The position numbers and the translations under genes were made by a program. Positions 8,248 through 17,270 of a DNA stretch of 64,000 nt are shown here, one piece after another. This DNA is from Pseudomonadota bacterium. GTDB taxonomy: Bacteria; Pseudomonadota; Alphaproteobacteria; Caulobacterales; Caulobacteraceae. The stretch is taken from assembly GCA_018241995.1 (NCBI GenBank), contig JAFECT010000013.1:62001-126000 (forward strand), given 5' to 3'. The first letter of the stretch is position 1; every line of letters starts with the position of its first letter. The notes under the pieces are model-generated. The model searched no databases, had not been told where the DNA came from, and saw only the letters and a list, made by a program, of their open reading frames with translations.

Positions 8248-10509
8248 ATGTCGCGTATCCTCGCCGCCGCCCTCGCGGGCGCGCTGTTCTGCTCGGTCTC
8301 CCATGCAGCGCTGGCCGCACCGAAGCCGCCGGCCGCAGCCCCTGCCGAACAGCCTGGGACCGAACGCCTGACGCCGGAACGCGTGTTCGCCAGCCCCGAC
8401 CTGAACGGCCCCCGCGCGCGCGGCGTGAAGTTGTCCCCCGACGGAACTCTGGTCACCTACCTCAAAGGCGCCCAGGACGACGCCAACCGGCTCGACCTCT
8501 GGGCCGTGGACGTGAAGGGCGGCGAGCCCTTCCGCCTGATCGACTCCAAGGCCCTCGCCCCCGCGGGCAAGGAGCTCAGCGAGGCCGAGCAGGCCCGGCG
8601 CGAGCGCATGCGCCTGCGCGAGACGGGCGTGATCGAGTACGGCTGGGACGATGAGGGCAAGACCATCCTGGTCCCGCTCGACGGCGACCTCTACCTGGCC
8701 GACCGCGCCTCGGGGAAGGTGCGCCGCCTGACCTCCACGCCCGGCGACGAGATCGACGCCAAGGTCTCGCCGCACGGCCGCTTCGTTTCCTACGTCCGCG
8801 ACCAGAACCTCTACGTCATGGACCTGGCTTCGGGCCGCGAGCAGGCGCTCTCGACCGACGGCAAGGGCCCGCTGAGCTGGGGCGTAGCTGAGTTCATCGC
8901 CCAGGAGGAGATGGGCCGCTTCACCGGCTACTGGTGGTCGCCGGATGAAAGCCGCGTGGCCCTGACCCGCGTCGACGAAAGCGGCGTGGACGTGATCCCC
9001 CGCTTCGACATCGGCTCGGAAGGCGTGAAGGTGGTCGAGCAGCGCTATCCCCGCGCCGGCCGGCCCAATGCGGCGGTGGAGCTGTGGATCGAGGATCGGG
9101 CCAGCGGCGCCAAGGTCAAGGTCGACCTGGGCTCCAACCCCGACATCTACCTGCCCCGCGTGGCCTGGTCGAAGGACGGCAAGACCCTCTACGCCCAGCG
9201 CCAGTCGCGCGACCAGAAGACCCTGGAGCTGCTTGAGGTCGATCCGGCCACCGGCGCCACGCACGCCATCCTGACGGAGACCTCGCCCCACTGGGTCGAA
9301 CTGAACGACGACTTCAAGCCGCTCAAGGACGGCAATTTCCTGTGGGCCTCGGAGCGCTCGGGCTTCAAGCACCTCTATCTCTACGACCGCCACGGCAAGC
9401 TCATCCGGCAGGTCACTTCCGGCGACTGGCCGGTGGACGATGTGGCTGGCGTGGACGAGGCCAAGGGCGTGGTCATGTTCGCCGCGTCGAAGGATGACGT
9501 GCTGCAGCGCCACCTCTATGCGGTCTCGTACCTCAAGCCCGGCGCGCCCAGGCAGATCACCTCGGGCGACGGCTGGTGGACCTTCACCATGGCCAAGAAC
9601 GGTGGGTCGTTCTCGGGCACCTATTCCGACCCGAAGACGCCGCCCCGCACCGGCTTCTACACCACCGACGGCAAGCTGGTGCGCTGGGTCGAGCCCAATG
9701 CGCTGGACGCCACCCATCCCTTCTTCAAATACGCCGGCGCCCTGCGCACGCCCGAGTACGGAACGCTGAAGGCCTCGGACGGCGAGGTCCTGCACTATTC
9801 GATCTCGACCCCGCCGGGCTTCGATCCGTCGAAAAAGTATCCGGCCATCGTGCTGGTCTACGGCGGGCCGCACACCCAGACGATCAAGAAGCAGTGGGGC
9901 GGGCTGACCGACCAGCTGCTCCTGAACGAGGGCTATGTGGTCTTCCGCCTGGACAACCGGGGCTCGTCGAACCGCTCGGTCGCCTTCAAGACCGCGCTCG
10001 ACCGTAACCTCGGCACGGTCGAGGTCGAGGACCAGCTGGCCGGCGCGGCCTGGCTGCGGTCCCAACCCTTCGTGGATGCGAACAAGGTCGCGGTGCAGGG
10101 CTGGAGCTACGGCGGCTTCATGACCCTGATGCTGCTGACCGCCAAGGACACGCCGTTTGCGGCCGGCATGTCGGGCGCCCCGCCCTCGGACTGGCGCCTC
10201 TACGACACCCACTACACCGAACAGTTCATGGGCAAGCCCGGCGAGAACGCGTCGGGCTACAAGGCGTCCGAAATCGTGCCGCGGCTGGACAACCTGAAGC
10301 CCGGCTCGCTGCTGCTGCTGCAGGGCATGGCCGACGACAACGTGACCTTCGACAACTCCACCCGGGTGATGGCGGCGCTGCAGACCAAGTCGATTCCGTT
10401 CGAGCTGATGGACTACCCCGGCGAACGCCACGGCCTGCGCGGCAACCCGCGCCAGCTGCACCTGTGGCGCACCTACCTGGCGTTCCTGCGCCGCAAGATC
10501 GGCAGCTGA
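8248..10509 (+). CDS. Exported S9B dipeptidyl peptidase IV-like enzyme
   Basis: The product is 753 residues from the ATG at 8248, which opens directly into a signal peptide (MSRILAAALAGALF...ALA). The beta-propeller DPP-IV N-terminal domain spans about 60-500, including the helix EFIAQEEMGRFTGYWWSPD whose paired Glu bind the substrate amino terminus. The peptidase domain carries Ser620 in GWSYGGF, Asp696 in ADDNV and His728 in ERHGL. Such enzymes remove N-terminal X-Pro or X-Ala dipeptides in the periplasm. The upstream 21 codons of the open frame are unlikely to be translated. The following amidase gene is 35 bases downstream and probably cotranscribed. Confidence 0.95.
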   Translation: MSRILAAALAGALFCSVSHAALAAPKPPAAAPAEQPGTERLTPERVFASPDLNGPRARGVKLSPDGTLVTYLKGAQDDANRLDLWAVDVKGGEPFRLIDSKALAPAGKELSEAEQARRERMRLRETGVIEYGWDDEGKTILVPLDGDLYLADRASGKVRRLTSTPGDEIDAKVSPHGRFVSYVRDQNLYVMDLASGREQALSTDGKGPLSWGVAEFIAQEEMGRFTGYWWSPDESRVALTRVDESGVDVIPRFDIGSEGVKVVEQRYPRAGRPNAAVELWIEDRASGAKVKVDLGSNPDIYLPRVAWSKDGKTLYAQRQSRDQKTLELLEVDPATGATHAILTETSPHWVELNDDFKPLKDGNFLWASERSGFKHLYLYDRHGKLIRQVTSGDWPVDDVAGVDEAKGVVMFAASKDDVLQRHLYAVSYLKPGAPRQITSGDGWWTFTMAKNGGSFSGTYSDPKTPPRTGFYTTDGKLVRWVEPNALDATHPFFKYAGALRTPEYGTLKASDGEVLHYSISTPPGFDPSKKYPAIVLVYGGPHTQTIKKQWGGLTDQLLLNEGYVVFRLDNRGSSNRSVAFKTALDRNLGTVEVEDQLAGAAWLRSQPFVDANKVAVQGWSYGGFMTLMLLTAKDTPFAAGMSGAPPSDWRLYDTHYTEQFMGKPGENASGYKASEIVPRLDNLKPGSLLLLQGMADDNVTFDNSTRVMAALQTKSIPFELMDYPGERHGLRGNPRQLHLWRTYLAFLRRKIGS

Positions 10510-10544
10510 GGGGAGCCGGAGGGATGGAGAGGAAGGTAGTAACG

Positions 10545-12254
10545 ATGCGGATTCTGCTCTCGGGCCTCTTGGCCACAACGCTGGCGGCTGGCTTGGCGGT
10601 TTCAGCGGACGCCAAGCCGAAGAAGAAGCGGCACGACACCTATACCGTCGTCACCATCACAGAGGGACCGACACATGAGCCGGATGGCGCGTCGATCCGC
10701 GAACTTCAGGAGAAGCTCACCTCGGGGGAAATGACCTCAGAGGCGCTCGTCAAACTGGACCTGGACCGGATCGATCGCCTGGATGGCCCGCACGGTCTGA
10801 ATGATCCGAACATGCGCGAGATTTCCGACTGGCGCCACCAGCGCGGCCTGCACTCCATCATCGCCCTCAACCCCGACGCCTTGGCTCAGGCGCGCGCGCT
10901 CGACGCCGAGCGCAAGGCAGGTCACGTCCGCGGGCCGCTGCACGGGATCCCCGTGCTGCTCAAGGACAACATCGAGTCCGCCGACCCGATGCCGACCACG
11001 GCCGGTTCCCTGGCGCTGAAGGACAACTACACGCGTCGCGACGCGCCCCTGGTCGCGCGCCTCCGGGCCGCCGGCGCCATTGTGCTCGGCAAGACCAACC
11101 TGTCGGAGTGGGCCAACATCCGCTCGCCGCATTCCACCTCGGGCTGGAGCGCCATCGGCGGACTGACGCGCAACCCCTATGCCCTGGACCGCAACGCCTG
11201 CGGCTCGTCCTCAGGCACGGGTGCGGCCATCGCCGCATCGCTCGCCACGGTCGGCGTCGGCACCGAGACCGACGGTTCGATCACCTGCCCTTCCTCGATC
11301 AATGGCCTGGTCGGGATCAAGCCGACCGTAGGCCTGGTGTCGCGCACCTTCATCGTGCCGATCAGCCACAGCCAGGATACGGCCGGCCCCATGGCCCGCT
11401 CGGTCGCCGACGCCGCCGCCCTGCTGACCGTCATGGCCGGTTCCGACCCCAAGGACCCCGCGACCGCCCAGGCCGACGCGCGCAAGAGCGATTACACCAG
11501 GGCGCTGGACCCCACCGCGCTGAAGGGCAAGCGCTTCGGAGTCATGCGCTTCGACGCCGGCTATGACCCCAACGTCGACGCCCTGCTCGACCGCGCCATC
11601 GGCGAGCTGAAGACCCAGGGCGCCGAAGTGGTCGAGATCAAGGAATTCAAGGCCGAGGCCGAGATCGGCAAGAATGAGACCCTGGTGCTGAACACCGAGC
11701 TCAAGGCCGACATGGCCGCCTATCTCGCCGCCACGCCGCCCCTGGTGAAGTCCCGCTCCCTGGCCGACCTGATCGCCTTCGACAAGGCCAACGCCGCAAC
11801 CGAAATGCCCTTCTTCGGCCAGGAGACCTTCGAGCAGGCGCACGCCACCAAGGGCCTGGACGACCCCGAGTACAAAAAGGCGCGCGAAACCTCGTTCCGG
11901 CTGGCGGGGCCCGAGGGCATCGACAAGTTGCTGGCCGACAATCACCTTGACGCCCTGATCGGCCCGACCGTCGGCCCCGCCTGGACCACCGACCTGATCA
12001 ACGGCGACCACGTCACGGGCTCAGACACCACGCTCGCCGCCGTCGCCGGCTATCCGCACGTGACCCTGCCCATGGGCGACGTGCGCGGCCTGCCGGTGGG
12101 CCTGAGCTTCATAGGCCCGGCCTGGTCGGAAGCCCGCCTGATCGGCTTCGCCTACGCCTATGAGCAGGCCACCCACCACCGCAAACCGCCGACCTATGCG
12201 CGGACCAGCGCGGAGTTGGACGGCGTGGCCGAGCGGTCGAAGCCGGCGTTCTAG
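10545..12254 (+). CDS. Exported amidase, amidase-signature family
   Basis: The product is 569 residues. The ATG at 10545 is chosen because GGAGAGGAAGG lies 8 bases upstream and a signal peptide (MRILLSGLLATTLAAG...SADA) follows; an in-frame ATG at 10524 is the alternative. The Ser-cisSer-Lys centre is visible: Lys140 in LLKDNIE, the Gly/Ser-rich CGSSSGTGAAIAAS, and the nucleophile Ser245 in GTETDGSITCPSS. Members hydrolyse amide bonds of diverse substrates; the exported type may act on peptide amides or cell-wall fragments. It sits behind a DPP-IV gene, consistent with extracellular peptide use. The true substrate is unknown. Confidence 0.93.
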   Translation: MRILLSGLLATTLAAGLAVSADAKPKKKRHDTYTVVTITEGPTHEPDGASIRELQEKLTSGEMTSEALVKLDLDRIDRLDGPHGLNDPNMREISDWRHQRGLHSIIALNPDALAQARALDAERKAGHVRGPLHGIPVLLKDNIESADPMPTTAGSLALKDNYTRRDAPLVARLRAAGAIVLGKTNLSEWANIRSPHSTSGWSAIGGLTRNPYALDRNACGSSSGTGAAIAASLATVGVGTETDGSITCPSSINGLVGIKPTVGLVSRTFIVPISHSQDTAGPMARSVADAAALLTVMAGSDPKDPATAQADARKSDYTRALDPTALKGKRFGVMRFDAGYDPNVDALLDRAIGELKTQGAEVVEIKEFKAEAEIGKNETLVLNTELKADMAAYLAATPPLVKSRSLADLIAFDKANAATEMPFFGQETFEQAHATKGLDDPEYKKARETSFRLAGPEGIDKLLADNHLDALIGPTVGPAWTTDLINGDHVTGSDTTLAAVAGYPHVTLPMGDVRGLPVGLSFIGPAWSEARLIGFAYAYEQATHHRKPPTYARTSAELDGVAERSKPAF

Positions 12255-12320
12255 GAACACACCGCTGCCGCTCACAGGGGAGGTGCGGAACCGCCACGCT
12301 CCGCGCTCGTTCTCGGCTGC

Positions 12321-12842
12321 ATGAAAATGCTCCAGATCTTCACCGACGTGGCTAATTGGGTCGCGCGCGCCACCGGCCGCCCGGGTTCCTTCGTCGCCTG
12401 CCTGTTGATGGTGATCATCTGGGGCGTGACCGGCCCGGTCTTTCACTTCTCCGACACTTGGCAGCTGGTCATCAACACCGGCACCACCATCGTCACCTTC
12501 CTGATGGTGTTCCTGATCCAGAACACCCAAAACCGTGAGAGCGCGGCGGTGCAGGCCAAGCTGAACGAGCTGCTGCACGCGGTCTCCAAGGCCGACGTCC
12601 GCTTCATCGGCATCGAGCACCTGACCGATCGCCAGCTTGAGGAGATCGTCGCCGAGTGCGAGAAGCGCGCCGGCCCGGCCGCGGAGGCCATTCCGCTGAT
12701 CGAACCCAGCAAGGAGGAGCTGCGCAAGGCCGTGCCGTCGGAGCGGGCTCACCCCGCCGGCGACGGCCCCTCGAAGGGCAAAGCCAAGCCTAAGGCCGCT
12801 TCCAAGCCCGCGCCGAAGCGCACGAGCCGCTCGGCTGCATGA
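12321..12842 (+). CDS. Low-affinity iron permease-like membrane protein
   Basis: The product is 173 residues. Two membrane segments lie at about 24-42 and 48-66, with the family motif GTTIVTFLMVFLIQNTQNRESAA and the following KLNELL..A..R..GIEHLT helix, typical of the bacterial low-affinity Fe/Cu permease family (COG5478). The function is inferred from fungal Fet4 homology and is weakly supported in bacteria. The C-terminal 40 residues are Lys/Ala/Pro-rich and disordered, longer than usual. The stop overlaps the start of the SemiSWEET gene in ATGA, so the two are translationally coupled. Confidence 0.85.
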   Translation: MKMLQIFTDVANWVARATGRPGSFVACLLMVIIWGVTGPVFHFSDTWQLVINTGTTIVTFLMVFLIQNTQNRESAAVQAKLNELLHAVSKADVRFIGIEHLTDRQLEEIVAECEKRAGPAAEAIPLIEPSKEELRKAVPSERAHPAGDGPSKGKAKPKAASKPAPKRTSRSAA

Positions 12843-13126
12843 GCGACGTCTTCTCCCTGCCGGTCCTGATCGGCACGGCGGCCGCGGTCTGTTCAATCAC
12901 CAGCTTCATCCCGCAGATTCTCAAGATCATCCGCGAACGCAACGCCGAGTCCGTGTCGCTGAGGATGTACCTGCTGACGGTGACGGGCTTCACCCTGTGG
13001 ACCCTCTACGGCGTGATGCTGCACGCTTGGCCGCTGATCGTTTCCAACGTGGCCTCTCTGGCTTGCTCGGGCACGGCGCTGTGGTGCAAGTGGCGCTTCC
13101 GCGACGGAGAGCCCGCCAAGGGCTAA
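12839..13126 (+). CDS. SemiSWEET sugar transporter
   Basis: The product is 95 residues with three membrane helices and the PQ-loop signature SFIPQILKIIRERNAESVS in the first helix, followed by a conserved Trp/Asn-bearing third helix (IVSNVASLACSGT). SemiSWEETs work as dimers that passively move sugars across the inner membrane. The length and the single three-helix unit fit the bacterial family exactly. It is coupled to the iron-permease-like gene by an ATGA overlap, and its stop overlaps the convergent fRMsr gene by 4 bases. Confidence 0.93.
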   Translation: MSDVFSLPVLIGTAAAVCSITSFIPQILKIIRERNAESVSLRMYLLTVTGFTLWTLYGVMLHAWPLIVSNVASLACSGTALWCKWRFRDGEPAKG

Positions 13127-13611
13127 ACCGCGAAGGTCCGCTGCAGAATCCGCCCCAGCCACTCCGCGTCCACCTGATCGAACCGGCCGAACTCGGTGGA
13201 GTCCACGTCGAAGACCGCGATCAGCTCGCCTTCCGCATCCGTGACCGGCAGTACGATCTCGCTGTTGGAGCGGCTGTCGCAGGCGATGTGGCCGGGGAAG
13301 GCGTTCACGTCCTCGACGATCTGCACCTGCCGCGTCGCCGCCGCCGCGCCGCAGACGCCGCGGCCAAACTTGATGCGAAGACAACCCAGGGTGCCCTGAT
13401 AGGGCCCGACCACCAGCTCGTCCGGCCCGTCCACGACGTAGAAGCCGGTCCAGAAATAGCCGGGCATGGCGTCGTGCAGCATCGACGCCACCGTGGCCAT
13501 CCGGGCGGTGCGATTCGGCTCGCCGTCGAGCACCGAGGCGATCTCCTCGGCGACCTCCTGATAGCGGGCGGCCTTGTCAGTCGGGCGGTCGTCGCGGGCG
13601 GCGTAGCTCAT
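13123..13611 (-). CDS. GAF-domain free methionine-(R)-sulfoxide reductase
   Basis: The product is 162 residues, a single GAF domain. The three family cysteines are seen in LGCLRI, GRGVCG and HIACDS, and the C-terminal core has the family pattern EIVLPV and GVLDVDS-like AVFDVDS. The enzyme reduces free (not protein-bound) methionine-R-sulfoxide using the thioredoxin system in the cytosol. The start ATG at 13611 begins about 45 residues before the GAF core. It is transcribed alone and converges with the SemiSWEET gene. Confidence 0.92.
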   Translation of the reverse strand: MSYAARDDRPTDKAARYQEVAEEIASVLDGEPNRTARMATVASMLHDAMPGYFWTGFYVVDGPDELVVGPYQGTLGCLRIKFGRGVCGAAAATRQVQIVEDVNAFPGHIACDSRSNSEIVLPVTDAEGELIAVFDVDSTEFGRFDQVDAEWLGRILQRTFAV

Positions 13612-13968
13612 GAGTCTATCGGGGTCCGAATACAGGGCCGAACATCGGGCTCGACTGATATAGGCGTCCGCTCGCGCCGGTCGAGCCCGTTCACGGAATC
13701 GGCCTGATTCCGGCCCCGAGTCGTCGCGGGAGTCAGAGACTCATGTTCTGTGGATAATATTTCCCCTGGCGCGCGATCAATATTGATCTGACCCGGTTTT
13801 TATTGGTCATTTGTGAAAAGTGTGGCCTGCGGGACGCAATTCAGCCCTCGTTCAGCCACGAAGAACGAAACCGTATAGCGGCGTTAGGCGTTAACCTTGA
13901 CAGCGGGGGAAGCCAGCCCGCTAGTACACGGTTTAAACGTGGTTAACGCGTATGCGTGGGGTGGGGTC
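13612..13968. other. Long intergenic region with DnaA-box-like, palindromic and TTAA motifs
   Basis: This 357-base region between divergent genes is clearly more AT-rich than its surroundings in 13741-13815. It contains TGTGGATAA at 13749-13757 (the exact complement of the DnaA box TTATCCACA), the perfect palindrome GATCAATATTGATC at 13775-13788, TTAACC at 13891-13896, and TTAA-N6-TTAAC at 13933-13947. I see no coding ORF with a ribosome binding site in it. It probably carries the promoter of the Sel1/beta-helix operon. Confidence 0.6.
13775..13788. promoter_or_regulatory. Perfect 14-base palindrome, probable operator
   Basis: GATCAATATTGATC is self-complementary over all 14 bases, 180 bases before the start of the Sel1 gene and 160 bases before the divergent fRMsr gene. 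Such a sequence is rare by chance in 70% GC DNA. The cognate regulator is not known. Confidence 0.45.
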
Positions 13969-15570
13969 ATGACCGATTACGGGAGTCCGGCGCGCTCGTC
14001 TCCGCCCAACCCGATCTGGGTCGTGGCGGCGGTGATCGCCGTTCTGCTCGTGCTTGGCTTCGTGCTCACCAGCTGCGTGGGCGGTGGCGGGCACAGCTGG
14101 GCCCTGTGGAAGGGCAAGGAAGAACGCTTCGCCTGCCCGCGCCCGGCGTCCTTCGTCGGCGACCAACCCGGATTCAACCAGCAAGAGCAGGGCATCCGCC
14201 ACCTGCGCCGTCTGGCGTTCCAGAACGACTTCTTCGCCCAGCTCGAACTCGGCCGCCGCTACGAGGCAGTGAAGACCACCGACAAGAACATCGAAGACCC
14301 GATCGAGGCCGCGGTCTGGTACGCCATGGCCCTGTCCAACGGCGAGGGCTACGCCCCGATCAATCGCGGCGTGCGCCAGGGCATGTGGGGCGGCATCCGC
14401 CCGCTGTCGCGCTACGACGACTGCCGCGCCTGGGAGCGCCACGAGGCCTATCGCAACCTCGACCGCCTGCTGTCGCACATGTCCTCGACCGAGCAGGAGA
14501 AGGTCCGCAACCGCGTGATCTACGTGCTGTCGACCCAGGGCGCGGACGGCTTCCGCACCCTGGCGCGCCTGTACGACGAGCTCTACGGCCCGTTCGGCGA
14601 GCCCGCCGACAACGAGCAGGCGCAGGAAGCCATGGGCCGGCTCGACGCCAGCCACCGCCCCTATCGCGCGGTCGGCACCCTGTTCACCCGCAACGACGTC
14701 GACGCCTACCTCTACAACTACTTGGCCATGCAGACCGGGGACGTGGGCGCCTATGTGCTGCTGAAGGACTTCGAACGCTCGGCGCCGGATCGCGCGGGCT
14801 ACGGCGCCTTCGTCGAGGCCAAGGCCAACCGCTGGGTGCCGCCCTACGAGTTCTATCCGCCCGAAGCCTACATGGCCGGCGCGGTGCCGCACTCCGACGA
14901 GTCCAAGCCGCGCGGCGACGCCTATGAGTTCGCCCTGTCGCGGGTGCACGAGCTACCGTTCAAGCATGTGTCGGACGCCCTGCTCTATCTCGGCGTCATC
15001 ACCCGCCCGGCCAACCGCGCCGAGGATCTGGCCCAGGGCGAGATCGACACGCTGAAGGGCATGATCGGCGAGCCCCAGGGCGGCCGCTTCACCCCGCTCG
15101 ATGCGGTGCGCGCCATCCAGTACGCCGCCGTCTCCGGCTCGGCCCGCTCCCAGCTGGTGCTGGCGGTGATGTACGCCGAGGGCGTGGGCGTGCCGGCCGA
15201 CTATGCGCGGGCCTTCAACTGGTTCAGCGAGGCCGACAAGCAGGGCTCGCCCGAGGCCAAGTTCGCCATGTCCACCTACTTCGCGCTGGGCGTCGAAGGC
15301 GTGGCCGACCAGAACAAGGCCGAGGCCGTGGTCTATCGCATGGACTCCGCACTGTCGGGCTTCAAGCCGACCGTCTCGCGCATCCAGGCAGTGCTGGAGC
15401 AGGTCACCCGCGCCTCGCGCCACGGCGCCCGGCTCGAAGGGCCCGGCAGCTACGACTATGGCCGCCATTCCGATTACGGCGGCCGCCCCGAATACGAGCG
15501 CCGCGGCGGTCCGCCGCCCGCCTACCGCCGCCCCGCGGGCGACGGACGTCCCGACGAGGTCCGCCCATGA
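13969..15570 (+). CDS. Membrane-anchored Sel1-repeat protein
   Basis: The product is 533 residues from the ATG at 13969; the open frame reaches 24 codons further up but without support. A membrane segment lies at about 18-37 (IWVVAAVIAVLLVLGFVLTS), putting the rest in the periplasm. Sel1-like helical repeats are visible near 80-125 (AQLELGRRYEA...EAAVWYAMAL) and near 405-470 (SQLVLAVMYAEGVGVPADY, AFNWFSEADKQGSPEAKFAM). The C-terminal 50 residues are Tyr/Gly/Arg/Pro-rich and disordered. Sel1 proteins are scaffolds for protein contacts. The stop overlaps the next gene in ATGA, so the two products probably act together at the envelope. Confidence 0.88.
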   Translation: MTDYGSPARSSPPNPIWVVAAVIAVLLVLGFVLTSCVGGGGHSWALWKGKEERFACPRPASFVGDQPGFNQQEQGIRHLRRLAFQNDFFAQLELGRRYEAVKTTDKNIEDPIEAAVWYAMALSNGEGYAPINRGVRQGMWGGIRPLSRYDDCRAWERHEAYRNLDRLLSHMSSTEQEKVRNRVIYVLSTQGADGFRTLARLYDELYGPFGEPADNEQAQEAMGRLDASHRPYRAVGTLFTRNDVDAYLYNYLAMQTGDVGAYVLLKDFERSAPDRAGYGAFVEAKANRWVPPYEFYPPEAYMAGAVPHSDESKPRGDAYEFALSRVHELPFKHVSDALLYLGVITRPANRAEDLAQGEIDTLKGMIGEPQGGRFTPLDAVRAIQYAAVSGSARSQLVLAVMYAEGVGVPADYARAFNWFSEADKQGSPEAKFAMSTYFALGVEGVADQNKAEAVVYRMDSALSGFKPTVSRIQAVLEQVTRASRHGARLEGPGSYDYGRHSDYGGRPEYERRGGPPPAYRRPAGDGRPDEVRP

Positions 15571-17195
15571 AATCGCGTATCGCCACCCTCCTGACCGCGG
15601 CTTTGGGCGCCGCCGCCTGCCTGTCGCTGGGCGCCGTCGCCCACGCCTATCCGGACGCCAAGGTCGAGGCCCAGACTCGCCCCGACTTCGGCCTGTTGAT
15701 CCGTCCGCCGCTGCACCACCGCCACTATCGCCCATGGGGCGGCCACCGCCCCGGCTTCTATGTCGATGAGGGCTACGGCCGCTTCGGCCCCGACGGCGGC
15801 CCCAACCCCTACGGCGGCCCGGGCGGTCGCGAGGTCGCCTTCGTGGATTGCGGCAAGGCCCATCCGGGCGAGGTCAACTGGGCGCTGCGCAGCCTTCGTC
15901 CCGGCGGCACGCTGATCCTCCGCGCCGGCCACGTCGATGGCGGCGCCTGCCTCGACAACGTCGTGGTCGACAAGCCCGTCACCATCCAGGGCGACGGCGG
16001 CGCGCCCTATCGCTCGATCCGGCTAGGCTATGAATCGCCCGGCGGCCAGCGCCGCACCAAGCGCGAGATCATCGACGAGACGGTCTCGATCCCTGCCGCG
16101 CTCAAGAGCCGCCCCGGCGGCCCGTGCCTGGACATCGAGGTCCAGCCCGGCCTCACCGGCGACGTGGTGCTACGCGACCTGGTGATCGAGGCCACCGACG
16201 CAGGCGACGAGTCCTGCGTCTACGTCCGCGACAGCCACGTGCGGCTGGAACGCTCGGTGATCCGCTACGCCGGCAACGGCTCGGCGCTCTACGTCAACGG
16301 CGGGTCGGTGACCGCGACCGACGACGTGCGCGTCGACGCCAACACCTTCGGCTCCGGCATCTATGTCGAGAACGGCTTCGTCGACTTCGACGAGGTGACG
16401 GTCACTCGCGCGGCGACCGGCATCCAGATCGAGCCCACCGGCAAACAGCCTAGCCGCATCCGCAATTCGCGTCTGTTCCTGTGGCCGGCCCAGTCGCCGA
16501 GCTTCGGCACGTCATCGACCGGCATCGTGGTCCCGGGCTCGCGCGAGCAGGGCCAGCTGGCCATCGAGAACACCGTGATCTGCGGCTACGGCATCGGCCT
16601 GTTCGTGGAAGGCGCCAACACCGTCGACGTCAGCGACAGCCGCATCTGCCACGTGGCCAAGGGCGCCGTGGCGGCGGGGGGCCAGCTGACGGTCAAGGGC
16701 TCGGCCATCGGCGCCAATCTGCTCGGCATCCAGATCGGGGCGGGCAAGGTCTCCGTGTCGGGCACCAAGTTCTACGGCATGCGCTACCGCGAGATCTATC
16801 TGGAGCCCGGCGCGACCGAAGCCCAGCTCAGCAACGTCGATTACTACACCAACAGCGAATACTGCCGCTGGCGGCCGGTGGACGACGGCTTCTGGCGTGA
16901 GCGCGGCCGGCGTGAGCGTCATGGCGGCGGCTTCTTCGGCTTCGGCGACCGTCACGACGACATGCACGGCCGCTGGTACAACCCGCACGCCTACGGCCCA
17001 ACCGGCCGCTGCTTCGAGCCCAACCCGGGCGACTGGGCGGACGAGGACGACTTCGGCTTCGATGGCACGAGCGAGTTCTACGGCTACAACGGCGACTCCG
17101 GCTGGCCCGCCTATGATCTGCGCGTGCCCGAGCCCTATGACCACTACGATTGGGATCATCCGGACACCTATCGCCACCATCGCGACCGCTACTGA
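15567..17195 (+). CDS. Secreted right-handed beta-helix protein
   Basis: The product is 542 residues. A signal peptide covers about 1-27 (ending AHA). Residues 125-430 show the periodic hydrophobic, Gly and Asn pattern of a parallel beta-helix (for example GNGSALYVNGGSVTATDDV and YGIGLFVEGANTVDVSDSR). The last 100 residues are His/Tyr/Asp/Gly-rich. No pectate-lyase-type catalytic cluster is obvious, so it may be structural or a carbohydrate-binding protein. It is coupled by ATGA to the Sel1 gene and followed by a strong terminator, so the two form a complete operon. Confidence 0.85.
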   Translation: MKSRIATLLTAALGAAACLSLGAVAHAYPDAKVEAQTRPDFGLLIRPPLHHRHYRPWGGHRPGFYVDEGYGRFGPDGGPNPYGGPGGREVAFVDCGKAHPGEVNWALRSLRPGGTLILRAGHVDGGACLDNVVVDKPVTIQGDGGAPYRSIRLGYESPGGQRRTKREIIDETVSIPAALKSRPGGPCLDIEVQPGLTGDVVLRDLVIEATDAGDESCVYVRDSHVRLERSVIRYAGNGSALYVNGGSVTATDDVRVDANTFGSGIYVENGFVDFDEVTVTRAATGIQIEPTGKQPSRIRNSRLFLWPAQSPSFGTSSTGIVVPGSREQGQLAIENTVICGYGIGLFVEGANTVDVSDSRICHVAKGAVAAGGQLTVKGSAIGANLLGIQIGAGKVSVSGTKFYGMRYREIYLEPGATEAQLSNVDYYTNSEYCRWRPVDDGFWRERGRRERHGGGFFGFGDRHDDMHGRWYNPHAYGPTGRCFEPNPGDWADEDDFGFDGTSEFYGYNGDSGWPAYDLRVPEPYDHYDWDHPDTYRHHRDRY

Positions 17196-17220
17196 GCGGA
17201 AGCCAAGCGTTGAAACGGCA

Positions 17221-17247
17221 GAGGCGGCCCTCGCGGGCCGCCTCTTT
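17221..17247 (+). terminator. Rho-independent terminator after the beta-helix gene
   Basis: A 10-base perfect stem (GAGGCGGCCC / GGGCCGCCTC) with the loop TCGC is followed by TTT. It ends the Sel1/beta-helix operon and may also serve the convergent SnoaL-like gene. Confidence 0.8.
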
Positions 17248-17270
17248 CGCATCCGAAGCTCCGGAAGCGC

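Noticed and set aside
13741..13970. Chromosomal or plasmid replication origin
   Set aside because: Only one perfect DnaA box is seen, with no dnaA, hemE, parAB or repABC genes nearby. A regulated promoter is the simpler explanation.
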